Shown in pieces: positions 16,615 to 24,340 of a stretch of 30,395 nucleotides of DNA (its first letter is position 1; each line of letters starts with the position of its first letter). This DNA comes from a virus. The notes under the pieces are model-generated. The model saw only the letters and a program-made list of their open reading frames with translations, was not told the origin of the DNA and ran no database searches. Both the position numbers and the translations under genes were made by a program. Where the stretch lies: positions 1 to 30,395 of IMG/VR virus record IMGVR_UViG_3300017751_000129. One strand, given 5' to 3'.

Positions 16615-16835
16615 TTGAACTCCCCCCCATCATGAAATTTACAACGCTCGGATTTGTATCCTTTCCAATGTCCACAACGCTTACCTTTCTTATTGACATA
16701 TTCACATCTGTATTCATCGGGTGCTTCTTGTTTCCTACAGGTGTGGCATATGAAAGTGTAATCATCGGGCTTGTCATTCATTTTCTTACTGCTTGATGGT
16801 CTGCAATTACAGAAAATACATCTTAAGTTATGCAT
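16611..16835 (-). CDS. Small Cys/His-rich zinc-binding protein
   Basis: A 74-residue basic protein with two likely zinc sites. The first is CIFCNC near 6-11 paired with CHTC near 30-33. The second is a C-x9-C-x10-C-x2-H array (RCEYVNKKGKRCGHWKG, then ERCKFH) near 44-68, a pattern seen in many tiny phage and bacterial proteins. It overlaps the primase stop by one base (TAATG), with GGAGTGGAT upstream. A run of seven G near the 3' end (16622-16628) is a possible error-prone spot, but the frame is intact. Probable nucleic-acid or protein binding; exact role unknown. Confidence 0.75.
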   Translation of the reverse strand: MHNLRCIFCNCRPSSSKKMNDKPDDYTFICHTCRKQEAPDEYRCEYVNKKGKRCGHWKGYKSERCKFHDGGEFK

Positions 16836-17926
16836 TAAATATCCACTCCTGTTCCATCGTAATACTTACATTTCCCCATGCAAAATCCTTCCATGTAGAG
16901 AGTCGAGCAAGTAGCATGAGAGTATCCTGTCATCACAACACTGCGTACTTGTTCTTCCGTTTTTTCGTAACGGTAGTCAACCCACTCTTGTGATTGGCAT
17001 ATACTCACTATGCTTTTGATATGCTCTTCTTTCTCCTTGTTACCCACACGCCACGCTGGATAGAACATACGAAACCTGTCTGCCAAGTAAGAGGCAAAAT
17101 GGTACCGTGCCCTGTGAGGTGGGTTACCACCTCCCATTGCGGCTTGGGACAAGCAAGGGAGAATATGAATATCGTTTAATGATACCGTAGGTAAGTCAAT
17201 GGGTTTTTGATTAAAGTTCTGTGAAAACTTATTCTCAATTATTTTCATGAGTAATTTATTTTCACCGAGGGGGATGTATCCAGTGTGTGCCTTCAAACCT
17301 AAGTCCATCAAGTCTTCATAGTCGAGTGACATTATTTGTTTACTGGTTAATGGAATAGACCATGCACCCCTCTTGGCATTGTATGAATTAGGTATGCGTA
17401 TCATACCCGAAGTATCAAACATCACAGTAGGGTCATTGCAATTGAGTGGGCCTATTTCTTTCTCCCATGTTTTAATCTGCACCCTTCCCGATTGTTTAAT
17501 TCGAGATACTTCACTTCCGGTTTCGGGTTTGAGAGTATCGGAAAGCGGTACCCATACATGGTATCCACCACCGCTAAACCACACATAGTGTAACAAGTTC
17601 TTACCCATCAAGTATTTGTGGAGTCTTTGTACTTCTTCTTGTGGCACATCGAATGGTACATCAGCACCACGGTTGTTGAAATCTTTACAATCGAAGTCCA
17701 TCACAAAGTGATGTATCAACGGCGTGTTGTAGTCTACTCGATGATGCTTTGGTGCCTGTGTGTCTGTGTACCCATACGCTGTGAAGTACACATTACCACT
17801 ACCGTTTTTACCACGCCAGTATGATTCTAATTCATCAGCGTTTCTTACCATGCGCCGCCAGCCTTTTTCCCCATTGCTTGATAACTCAAGCACTTCACGA
17901 GGATAATCAATTGGTACGAATGGCAT
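16835..17926 (-). CDS. Single-chain archaeo-eukaryotic primase (PriS domain plus PriL-like Fe-S domain)
   Basis: A 363-residue primase that would make primers for the polymerase. The catalytic AEP motifs are FVMDFDCKDF (D77, D79), WFSGGGYHVWVP (S118-H123) and FDTSGMIRIPNSYNAKRG (D171), as in archaeal PriS. The last 110 residues resemble the C-terminal domain of the large subunit PriL: ILPCLSQ (C258), NPPHRARYHFASYL (H271, R274), KTEEQVRSVV and ATCSTLYMEGFCMGKCKYY (C340, C349, C353). Four such cysteines hold the 4Fe-4S cluster needed for primer initiation in cellular primase. The N-terminal part of PriL is absent. The start is the ATG after AAAGGTGAT. A fused primase is known in Nanoarchaeum equitans. 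The AEP call is firm; the PriL match is by eye. Confidence 0.88.
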   Translation of the reverse strand: MPFVPIDYPREVLELSSNGEKGWRRMVRNADELESYWRGKNGSGNVYFTAYGYTDTQAPKHHRVDYNTPLIHHFVMDFDCKDFNNRGADVPFDVPQEEVQRLHKYLMGKNLLHYVWFSGGGYHVWVPLSDTLKPETGSEVSRIKQSGRVQIKTWEKEIGPLNCNDPTVMFDTSGMIRIPNSYNAKRGAWSIPLTSKQIMSLDYEDLMDLGLKAHTGYIPLGENKLLMKIIENKFSQNFNQKPIDLPTVSLNDIHILPCLSQAAMGGGNPPHRARYHFASYLADRFRMFYPAWRVGNKEKEEHIKSIVSICQSQEWVDYRYEKTEEQVRSVVMTGYSHATCSTLYMEGFCMGKCKYYDGTGVDI

Positions 17927-17930
17927 GTAA

Positions 17931-18239
17931 TCACCTTTGAGAATACAAGAACATGTTCAAATCTTTAACGAGTGCATGAAGTAATTCTTCTACTTTGTCT
18001 TCCTTCATATATCGAGCAGACACAGTGTACACAATGTCTTGAGGTAATGGCAGTGGCGCAACGCTACCAATACCATCATCCATAAATTCTCTTAACGAGG
18101 TCTGTCTGTACACCGAACGAGTGAACAACTTCCTACCGGGTAAGTTGCCACTCTTTGATGAGTGTAGTCTAACCGTGAAGTTCGCCTTTCCTATTTTTTC
18201 TTTCAACATTATTTCTATCAATTTTATTGTACTTCTCAT
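17931..18239 (-). CDS. Unknown small protein of the replication operon
   Basis: A 102-residue protein that I do not recognise. It is basic in its first half (LKEKIGKANFTVRLHSSKSG) and has a helical C-terminus (KVEELLHALVKDLNMFL). No cysteine pairs or membrane segment. The ATG is preceded by GGAGG with a 7-nt spacer and overlaps the nuclease stop (ATGA). Placement between a Cas4/RecB-like nuclease and the primase suggests a replication or recombination accessory factor; that is inference. Confidence 0.65.
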   Translation of the reverse strand: MRSTIKLIEIMLKEKIGKANFTVRLHSSKSGNLPGRKLFTRSVYRQTSLREFMDDGIGSVAPLPLPQDIVYTVSARYMKEDKVEELLHALVKDLNMFLYSQR

Positions 18240-19270
18240 TTTAATTCCTCCAACATTTTGTCGAGTGCATCATCTGTAAGCGACCAAAATTCACACGCAT
18301 CAACATGTGAACACCAATGGCATTTCATCTTCCCACTGTCACGCAATTCTTCAAGGGGCATACCCTTTGGTGGCTTACCCAACCACGGGTCTGTAGGGAA
18401 GTCCATTTCAATATGGGCTTTGATGAGTTTCTTAATTTTGTTTTCTACAGTGGTTTCAATTCTCTTTGCCGCTGTAGTAGGCTCGTAGTGTATGGTCGGT
18501 CCCTCACCGTCTTTGATGCCCCCACCCGGAAACTCCCATCCCCAATGGGTGATAGGAAGGAACTCAGCGTGTGGGCTGTGCTCAAGCATCATCTTGTAAA
18601 ATTGCATCTCAGCACGCATGGAAGGTACTTTACCTCGCTTCTTGTACTTACCAGTCTTCAATTCCATAAGAGCATAGCCTTCACCATCTCGAAACAAGGA
18701 GTCGATGAACCCTCTCATGTGGATAGGGATTGCTTCACCATCTACCTCAACGAACCGGGTAGCGTGAATGTTAGCCTCGACCCCTGCGGGTCGCCACTCA
18801 TCCCCACCAGTATATTCTAATCGGCGTAACTGCCATTCTAACCACTGATGGATTTGCTCTTCCTCACCGTACATGTACGGCGAAGGTGGTTGTGGTACTG
18901 CGTCAAAAAATAATTGTCGAGCCTCATCCATCTTTCCTTTCACCAGTAAATGAATTGCTTGCTGTTCTTGTTCTTCTGTGAAGTTGTTCCAAAACCATTC
19001 GACCATATCGTGTACATTCTTACCTCGGATGTGGTCGGCATTCTCTTCACCTCTCAACCCATCAAACTTTTCATGGAAGTATTGCCTTCTGCACCAACCG
19101 AAGGTACCGAGGCTTGACTTGGTGAGTCGCAAGATTTTGTCGGGTGTGGTGATTGGATTCCAATTGTACACACTTCGTCTGTATGACTCCACTTCTTTCT
19201 CGTTGCCTGTAGCATCGAGGTAGTCCTGTATTTCGGGACGGACTTCGGGACCGTTGACAAGGAACCTCAT
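18236..19270 (-). CDS. PD-(D/E)XK nuclease of the Cas4/RecB type with Fe-S cysteines
   Basis: A 344-residue nuclease. Near the N-terminus SSLGTFGWCRRQYF supplies a first cysteine (C60). GKNVHD (H87), MRGFIDSLF (D190), LMELKTGK (E203, K205) and EMQFYKMML (Gln and Tyr near 223-225) form the catalytic core. KCHWCSHVDACEF near the C-terminus supplies C317, C320 and C326. One early and three late cysteines around a RecB-like core is the arrangement that binds a 4Fe-4S cluster in Cas4 and AddB. Such enzymes resect or trim DNA ends. GGAGGTGG lies 4 nt before the ATG, which overlaps the MazG-like stop. No CRISPR array or cas1 is present, so a replication or recombination role is more likely than spacer acquisition. 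Confidence 0.87.
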   Translation of the reverse strand: MRFLVNGPEVRPEIQDYLDATGNEKEVESYRRSVYNWNPITTPDKILRLTKSSLGTFGWCRRQYFHEKFDGLRGEENADHIRGKNVHDMVEWFWNNFTEEQEQQAIHLLVKGKMDEARQLFFDAVPQPPSPYMYGEEEQIHQWLEWQLRRLEYTGGDEWRPAGVEANIHATRFVEVDGEAIPIHMRGFIDSLFRDGEGYALMELKTGKYKKRGKVPSMRAEMQFYKMMLEHSPHAEFLPITHWGWEFPGGGIKDGEGPTIHYEPTTAAKRIETTVENKIKKLIKAHIEMDFPTDPWLGKPPKGMPLEELRDSGKMKCHWCSHVDACEFWSLTDDALDKMLEELK

Positions 19271-19455
19271 TCTTCCACCTCCATCTCAATCAACTTCTGT
19301 AAGTACACGGCTAAGTCCATCGCTTCTTCTTGTGCGTGGATAAGCCATTCAAGGCGGGAGAGTGGTGCGGTTTCCATAGTGACCCCGTACTTGTTCTTGC
19401 CTACTTCTGCTCGCTGTGCAATCTTCTTGCATACTTCGTCTTCGATTCTGCTCAT
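19267..19455 (-). CDS. Short MazG-like (all-alpha NTP pyrophosphatase fold) protein
   Basis: A 62-residue helical protein: IEDEVCKKIAQRAEVGKNKYG, then LSRLEWLIHAQEEAMDLAVYLQKLI. The last part carries the E-E-x2-D motif (E43, E44, D47) of MazG-like enzymes, and short proteins with this whole pattern are common in marine phages. MazG enzymes hydrolyse nucleoside triphosphates or related nucleotides. It is shorter than catalytic MazG domains (about 100 residues), so it may need oligomerisation or may only bind. GGTGA lies 6 nt before the start, which overlaps the upstream stop (ATGA). Confidence 0.75.
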   Translation of the reverse strand: MSRIEDEVCKKIAQRAEVGKNKYGVTMETAPLSRLEWLIHAQEEAMDLAVYLQKLIEMEVEE

Positions 19456-19574
19456 TCTTCTTCACCTGTAATTTCCTTAATGATTCGTTCTGCTTCGCAT
19501 AACTTACAGTGACGACTACTTTCAAATTCGGGCCTGTGTATCATTGGTTTCACGCACTTCATTTTTTCTACCAT
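19452..19574 (-). CDS. Tiny Cys-containing protein (40 residues)
   Basis: This frame begins one base after the stop of the GHKL-nuclease gene, with GGGGA 7 nt upstream, and ends in an ATGA overlap with the MazG-like start. The peptide has KCVKPMIHRPEF and HCKLCEAERIIKEITGEEE, so a Cys, two His and a CxxC could bind zinc. The perfect fit between neighbours, with junctions of the kind used across the operon, argues that it is a true gene. Function unknown. Confidence 0.6.
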   Translation of the reverse strand: MVEKMKCVKPMIHRPEFESSRHCKLCEAERIIKEITGEEE

Positions 19575-19575
19575 T

Positions 19576-21027
19576 TCAATTCCCCACATCAACATATGTT
19601 GTTAGTACAGTTTTGTGTTGTGCGCTTGACTCTTCCCAATACTGTATGTTGAAATCTTTAAGCAAAGGCTTCCAATGTTCATCAAATTGTTTCTTAGCGT
19701 TAGCCAATACATTCTTTGCAAAGACCACGCCATGAGTAGCACCCACCGTTACCATGTAGCCCACGAGTTGATTCATGTCTTGAGCATTGAAGTTTCCTTT
19801 CTTAACCTCAAACACATAGAAGGCATCGCCACTGTTAGCGGTCACATCCATGCTAAGGTTGGTATCAGTGGATTCTTCTGTCTTAACATCGTTCCAAATT
19901 GCATCACCGTTTGGTAGCACTTGAGCCTTGAGATAATCTGCGAGTCCATCACGAATAAGTGATTCACTAAGACTGTCGTAATCATCATCGTTTTCGGGTG
20001 GGTTGAAGAAAGATGTGATTTTGGCTTCCTTAATTGCTTCGGAAATTACCTTCTTCATCTCATACCATTCATCTGTTTGCTGTATGTTATCTTTCTTTGG
20101 AGTTGTAGCCAAGTGCCCCTCCTTCACTACCAGTTGCCCGACAAGTCCGTTAAGTGAGGTGTGATTTTTCGCTCTCCATACTGTCAATGGTTCATACACT
20201 CGGTGCATGATTACTCGGTCGTTTTGTACCACATCAATACCACCACCATAACTATGCCTCGCCCATACACCTTCATGTTCTTCGGGACTCATCCCGATAG
20301 TAAGTTCAGCAACAATGTTTTGAGTTGTTATTTCTGTTTTAAGAAGGTGTACATTTGTAAGTGTTGTAGGGTGGAAGTATGGAGGAAAAATAGCCTTCAC
20401 TGTTACCGTTGTAGGATTCCCTTTTGCATCTTGAATAACTTGCCCATCTTTCATATCTACTTCGTTAATCACAATACTACCACCTTGATTGATGAAGTTA
20501 GCATAACGAATGCCCAAAGAATCTCGTAGGTTATTGACCCGCTTAACTGCAAACACATTCAGTAACACATTCATCACGATTTTTGTTCCAGTGGTAGTAG
20601 GGATAGGTAACCCGTCATCAATGTGAAGGTCATTACCTTCATATCCGCTTATCGCATACGAGTCCACCCCGTCATACGAGCGTATAATGTCAAGTCCTTG
20701 TGAAATATCTGTATCACCAAAGTATGCAATAGCACTTTTCATACCTACACCATGTTCATGTATGCCTTTATTGGTTCTTGCACCAACACTCAAAGCAACA
20801 GCCGCTTCGGAGAGTGAAATACCGTCACCGTCATCCACAACAGATATTTTCTTAATGTTTCTTTGTCCATGATTTTCAACCAATAAATTGATTGAAATGT
20901 TCTTGGCTGTCACGATGGCGTTGTCCACCAGTTCGTGTAATGCCGAAGTGAATGTAAATCCACTCTTGGACATTGTGTTTGCCATCAGTTCGTTGTTACT
21001 TTCCATTTTTATTATCTTCTTTACCAT
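19576..21027 (-). CDS. GHKL (Hsp90/MORC-like) ATPase fused to a PD-(D/E)XK-like domain
   Basis: A 483-residue protein. Residues 1-160 form a Bergerat ATP-binding fold: N-box ALHELVDNA (E32, D35, N36), G1 VVDDGDGIS (D65, G67, G69), G2 HGVGMKSA (91-99) and TTGTKI (145-150). Residues 200-315 look like the second (S5-like) domain, with a candidate Lys in TTPKKDNIQ. Residues 395-440 hold GDAFYVFEVKKGNFNAQDMNQLVGYM, read as the E-x-K core (E407, K409) of a nuclease, with a following Gln and Tyr. GHKL-nuclease pairings are known in prokaryotic relatives of MORC linked to restriction systems. The ATG at 21027 has GGTGAT 3 nt upstream; an ORF start at 21072 would overlap the polymerase. It may sense, clamp and cut DNA. 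Confidence 0.8.
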   Translation of the reverse strand: MVKKIIKMESNNELMANTMSKSGFTFTSALHELVDNAIVTAKNISINLLVENHGQRNIKKISVVDDGDGISLSEAAVALSVGARTNKGIHEHGVGMKSAIAYFGDTDISQGLDIIRSYDGVDSYAISGYEGNDLHIDDGLPIPTTTGTKIVMNVLLNVFAVKRVNNLRDSLGIRYANFINQGGSIVINEVDMKDGQVIQDAKGNPTTVTVKAIFPPYFHPTTLTNVHLLKTEITTQNIVAELTIGMSPEEHEGVWARHSYGGGIDVVQNDRVIMHRVYEPLTVWRAKNHTSLNGLVGQLVVKEGHLATTPKKDNIQQTDEWYEMKKVISEAIKEAKITSFFNPPENDDDYDSLSESLIRDGLADYLKAQVLPNGDAIWNDVKTEESTDTNLSMDVTANSGDAFYVFEVKKGNFNAQDMNQLVGYMVTVGATHGVVFAKNVLANAKKQFDEHWKPLLKDFNIQYWEESSAQHKTVLTTYVDVGN

Positions 21028-21031
21028 TGTA

Positions 21032-23428
21032 TCACCATAATTTTCTTGGCACCCGTCGTGCCGTGAGTCCATCTAAATCCCATTCAAGTGCGTCGTACAC
21101 TGATTTTAATTTACGATGAATCCATCTGTCAACAGTTGTTGTCCAATCTACTCCGTAGCCTTGCAACTGTTCTTCATGCTCAAAGGCTACCACATTACAG
21201 TAGGGTTGACCTTCCGGTACCTCATCGACAAACACCCATTGTGCACTGTCGCTTTTCCTGTACTGTGTGCCTATGTATTCGTTTGAATACTTTGCCGCTT
21301 TGATAGCGTTAGGAGTGTGACTTGGATGGTAGTCTTCGATGTTCTTCTTGATACCACCATAGGAGGATGCTTCTGTGACCGAGAGTTCACCGTTGTATGC
21401 TGAACGGATGAGTGGTCGTACCTCATTGAAAATATCTTCCTCCGACTTTCCAGTGGAAATCAAGGTGAATACTTTACCCAGTATTTCTTTTGTCATCACA
21501 GGTGCGCTCGATGCTTTGATAGAGAAACCTGTAACTTTCATCTTCCCTGCTTCGTTAGGAGGGAAAGACTTCACACCGAAGTTCATGTTCTTCACCTTCG
21601 CTGTAAACCAGTATGGGAAGAAAGCCTCAAGTTCTACATCGAGGTACTTGAGATTCATTTCTTCTTGAGCGATGCGAGTTAATTCATTCGCCACCACTTC
21701 TGCTTCATCAAACGGTACTTGAATGTAACAAGAGTCAGTGTGTCCTGCAAGCCCACGGTACCCCATATCTTCACTCTTGTCAACCAGCATACTGATTGAC
21801 TCACGACCAAGATAGGTAATCGACTGAGCGATTTCATAACTGCTCCATTGCCCACGAATCTTCTTACTTCCGAGCATACCGTATATGGCGTTCACAGCAA
21901 CCTTCACAGCCATCTGTAGCATATCATATCCCAACTGTTCGTCCGGGTCTGTAGCGGCCTTCATAAGACCCTTGTAGTGCTTACGAAGTGCAAGCATATC
22001 TTTGACCACCTTCGGAAGAATGCCTTCCTTGTCCTGTAGCCAATGGAATGTACCACCTGTACCGGGGATGTATGAACCATCATCATCCATCTTCGGTGGA
22101 ATGTTGAGTGTGAGAGTGTTGGGTCCGGGCTTGTCAGTGAGTGTAGTGTGGCATAGGTTAGCCGAGAGAATGATGTTTGGGTATAGCGAAGCAAAGTCAA
22201 CCAGTGCAACATTCTCATGTCGCCCCGGTACGGTGTTCATCACCCACGCCGCTTGTAGTGGTGCCCTTTCCTCTACCCAAGAAGTAGGTGCTTTCATGTT
22301 TGTTTTACGACCAATTAAACCACGGAAGTATCGACTCACATTGTGTGTACTACCGAACTGTACACCAGCGACCTGTTGTAGTGCAAGGTGGAAATCAGTA
22401 CAGTGTAACTTCTCATCAATATCACGAAGGAGAGTTGTATCGACTAAACAGTAATCAACGAAGTCATCGTAGTATTCTTTCCAACCATTGAAGACTGTCA
22501 TACCCTCAATGTCATCGGTGAGTTTGTGACCAAGCCCAAGTTCAGTAGCGAACCAATTCAACTTTCGTTGCTGTGCCTTACCACGACCACTCTTCTGCCA
22601 CACACCTTCAAACCCACTTCCTTCTTCTGCCATAGCCGCTGTGTCAAAGACAAGCCGACCTTTGATTGGTTGTGCTGTGGTCTTGTATCCCGAACCGTCT
22701 TTCTTAGGTGGAAGGAAGATACCAAGAGGCGACATATCATGTCGCAGTGCACCAAGCCTTGTGTGTAGTTTAGGTAAGTCAGCCCAACCACCAGCGTGAG
22801 CGATGAGCATGTCGGGGTCACACTCTCTCAAGTGTTCCAAGAATCCTGTAAGCATTGCATCTTCGTTTGGATAAGTACGGAGTTCGTACCCATCATATCT
22901 ATCAATCCACTCAGTCTTTGTAATCGTATCACGAATGGAAACCTCACTCCATGCGAACACAACATTGTGTTCAGCGTGTGAGTCTGCTACAGCCATGACA
23001 GTGATTTCACCATCACCTGTAGTCTGCCATTCTAAATCGTAATACCATTTACGGGGATGGAACTCCGGTATCTTGTCCGGGTAGTTCGTGAGAAGAATTT
23101 GGTCAAGGTAATTCAAATCAGCCTCACAAGTCCACTTGCCTACAGCATCTTTAATTTCCCATAAAACATTTGGATGATTGACTTCTACCTTCCACAACTT
23201 ACCCCCGTTGAGTGAAACTGAAACCTCTTCGGTAACACGGGCGTGCATGTTCTTTAGTCGCCTTAATACAAACGAAGGTGCTTCTTGTCTTAACCAACAA
23301 AAGGGATATACAAAGTCATCATCTTCGTGTGAGATGTAACGCTCTTTCAGTACACCATCGGCTCCACGAGTACGCACATATATTGTGGGTGGGTCGTAGG
23401 GGTCATCCGAGGTGTATTCGATAATCAT
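21032..23428 (-). CDS. Family B DNA polymerase with 3'-5' exonuclease domain
   Basis: A 798-residue replicative polymerase. Exonuclease motifs: YYDLEW (D131, E133), a divergent ExoII AHAGGWADLPKL (D217, lacking the usual Asn) and ExoIII YCLVDTTLL (D330). Polymerase motifs: A VDFASLYPNII (D411), B KVAVNAIYGMLGSKK (Lys near 509) and C GLAGHTDSCYI (D565). In motif C the usual DTDS is HTDS; the second Asp, which binds metal, is kept. The protein ends in a helical thumb region. The ATG at 23428 shares one base with the clamp stop (TGATG); a TTG one codon earlier is less likely. It sits between the clamp and the GHKL gene in the replication operon. The exonuclease may be weakened by the ExoII change. 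Confidence 0.96.
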   Translation of the reverse strand: MIIEYTSDDPYDPPTIYVRTRGADGVLKERYISHEDDDFVYPFCWLRQEAPSFVLRRLKNMHARVTEEVSVSLNGGKLWKVEVNHPNVLWEIKDAVGKWTCEADLNYLDQILLTNYPDKIPEFHPRKWYYDLEWQTTGDGEITVMAVADSHAEHNVVFAWSEVSIRDTITKTEWIDRYDGYELRTYPNEDAMLTGFLEHLRECDPDMLIAHAGGWADLPKLHTRLGALRHDMSPLGIFLPPKKDGSGYKTTAQPIKGRLVFDTAAMAEEGSGFEGVWQKSGRGKAQQRKLNWFATELGLGHKLTDDIEGMTVFNGWKEYYDDFVDYCLVDTTLLRDIDEKLHCTDFHLALQQVAGVQFGSTHNVSRYFRGLIGRKTNMKAPTSWVEERAPLQAAWVMNTVPGRHENVALVDFASLYPNIILSANLCHTTLTDKPGPNTLTLNIPPKMDDDGSYIPGTGGTFHWLQDKEGILPKVVKDMLALRKHYKGLMKAATDPDEQLGYDMLQMAVKVAVNAIYGMLGSKKIRGQWSSYEIAQSITYLGRESISMLVDKSEDMGYRGLAGHTDSCYIQVPFDEAEVVANELTRIAQEEMNLKYLDVELEAFFPYWFTAKVKNMNFGVKSFPPNEAGKMKVTGFSIKASSAPVMTKEILGKVFTLISTGKSEEDIFNEVRPLIRSAYNGELSVTEASSYGGIKKNIEDYHPSHTPNAIKAAKYSNEYIGTQYRKSDSAQWVFVDEVPEGQPYCNVVAFEHEEQLQGYGVDWTTTVDRWIHRKLKSVYDALEWDLDGLTARRVPRKLW

Positions 23429-24180
23429 CAAACATCACTCTCGTTTACAATCATCAGTAAAGTATTCTGTTGTTCAAAGATGACAAGTGTTTCATCACCC
23501 ATGTGTACACGAGCCTTGCCTATGTCGAGGTACTGCAAGCATACAGGGAGCCAGTCACCAAAGTGGGTCGAGATAGTAGCACTCGGCCCATCGTTGTCCA
23601 TGAACGGTAGTGTCGTGAAGAGTCTGCCCGTAGCCGCTTTACCAGCCACGATACCAAACTCACCTTCACCACAATGCGCTCGTAACTTGAACTGTGAATC
23701 TTTAGCAAGGACACCTTTCATACCTGCGAGGGAAATCAAATCTGTTGTCATCACATCACCATGCACATTCAACTCATCACCTGCGAATGAAGACCATCCA
23801 CTTGATGATGAGTTCTCAAGTAACTTGCGTACCACCACTGTCTTTGCCGCTGAAAGAATATCATCAGTGCTTGGAAGTTGTAACTTGTTTCCACCTGCTT
23901 CGATGTGCAATGGTTTAGTTTCAGCCGCCTGTCTAAGACTCACCTTGTCTTGCTTGCTTGCTTTGAGATAAGCAATAGCCTTCTCAAGCAAAGCGATGTG
24001 AATGAATCCTTCTTCGTCCACTGTAGCACCTGTCATTTGCTTACGCAGGTAGTAGTTGGCAAACCCTACCTCGATGGTAAGTCGGTTACCACTACAACTC
24101 ATACGAGCATCGGTGACACCCTTACCAAAAGATGTAAGGAAGGTCAACAAGTCTTTTCTTTCAACAGTTATCTTTGTCAT
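23428..24180 (-). CDS. Sliding clamp, PCNA-like
   Basis: A 250-residue protein, the usual length of archaeal PCNA (about 245-260). It has the alternating short strands expected of a clamp, including RLTIEVGFANYYLRKQM near 33-48, and ends in strands resembling the clamp C-terminus (ETLVIFEQQNTLLMIV). Motif conservation is weak, so the call leans on length, overall pattern and position between a clamp-loader-bearing operon and the polymerase. It would form a ring that tethers the polymerase and is loaded by RFC. GAGGTGAT lies 3 nt upstream of the ATG, and the start overlaps the stop of a tiny membrane-protein gene. A divergent processivity factor is the alternative. Confidence 0.7.
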   Translation of the reverse strand: MTKITVERKDLLTFLTSFGKGVTDARMSCSGNRLTIEVGFANYYLRKQMTGATVDEEGFIHIALLEKAIAYLKASKQDKVSLRQAAETKPLHIEAGGNKLQLPSTDDILSAAKTVVVRKLLENSSSSGWSSFAGDELNVHGDVMTTDLISLAGMKGVLAKDSQFKLRAHCGEGEFGIVAGKAATGRLFTTLPFMDNDGPSATISTHFGDWLPVCLQYLDIGKARVHMGDETLVIFEQQNTLLMIVNESDV

Positions 24181-24299
24181 AATATCACCTCAGTGAGAAG
24201 GGGGAATAGGAAGAGGAAAACCAAGACCCCTTGTAGTGTAAGTCGGAAACACTTTTGCTGGTTGAACATAGCCCCACGCTTGTTCTTCCACCCATTCAT
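24177..24299 (-). CDS. Tiny single-pass membrane protein (40 residues)
   Basis: The frame fills the apparent gap between the Sak4-like and clamp genes. It starts at the ATG at 24299 with GGTGA 4 nt upstream and ends in an ATGA overlap with the clamp start. A GTG at 24344 that overlaps the Sak4-like stop (GTGA) would give 55 residues and is also possible. The N-terminal part is basic (NGWKNKRGAM, KCFR). The C-terminal 20 residues (LTLQGVLVFLFLFPLLTEVIL region) form one hydrophobic helix. By the positive-inside rule the N-terminus faces the cytoplasm. Function unknown; it might bring replication to the membrane. Confidence 0.5.
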   Translation of the reverse strand: MNGWKNKRGAMFNQQKCFRLTLQGVLVFLFLFPLLTEVIL

Positions 24300-24340
24300 T
24301 ACTTCACCAAAACCCTTCTCAGTTGTGCTTGAGTAGAGTA

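Noticed and set aside
21028-21072. Start of the GHKL gene at 21072
   Set aside because: The extra 15 residues overlap the polymerase 3' end and lack an RBS; the ATG at 21027 has GGTGAT 3 nt upstream.
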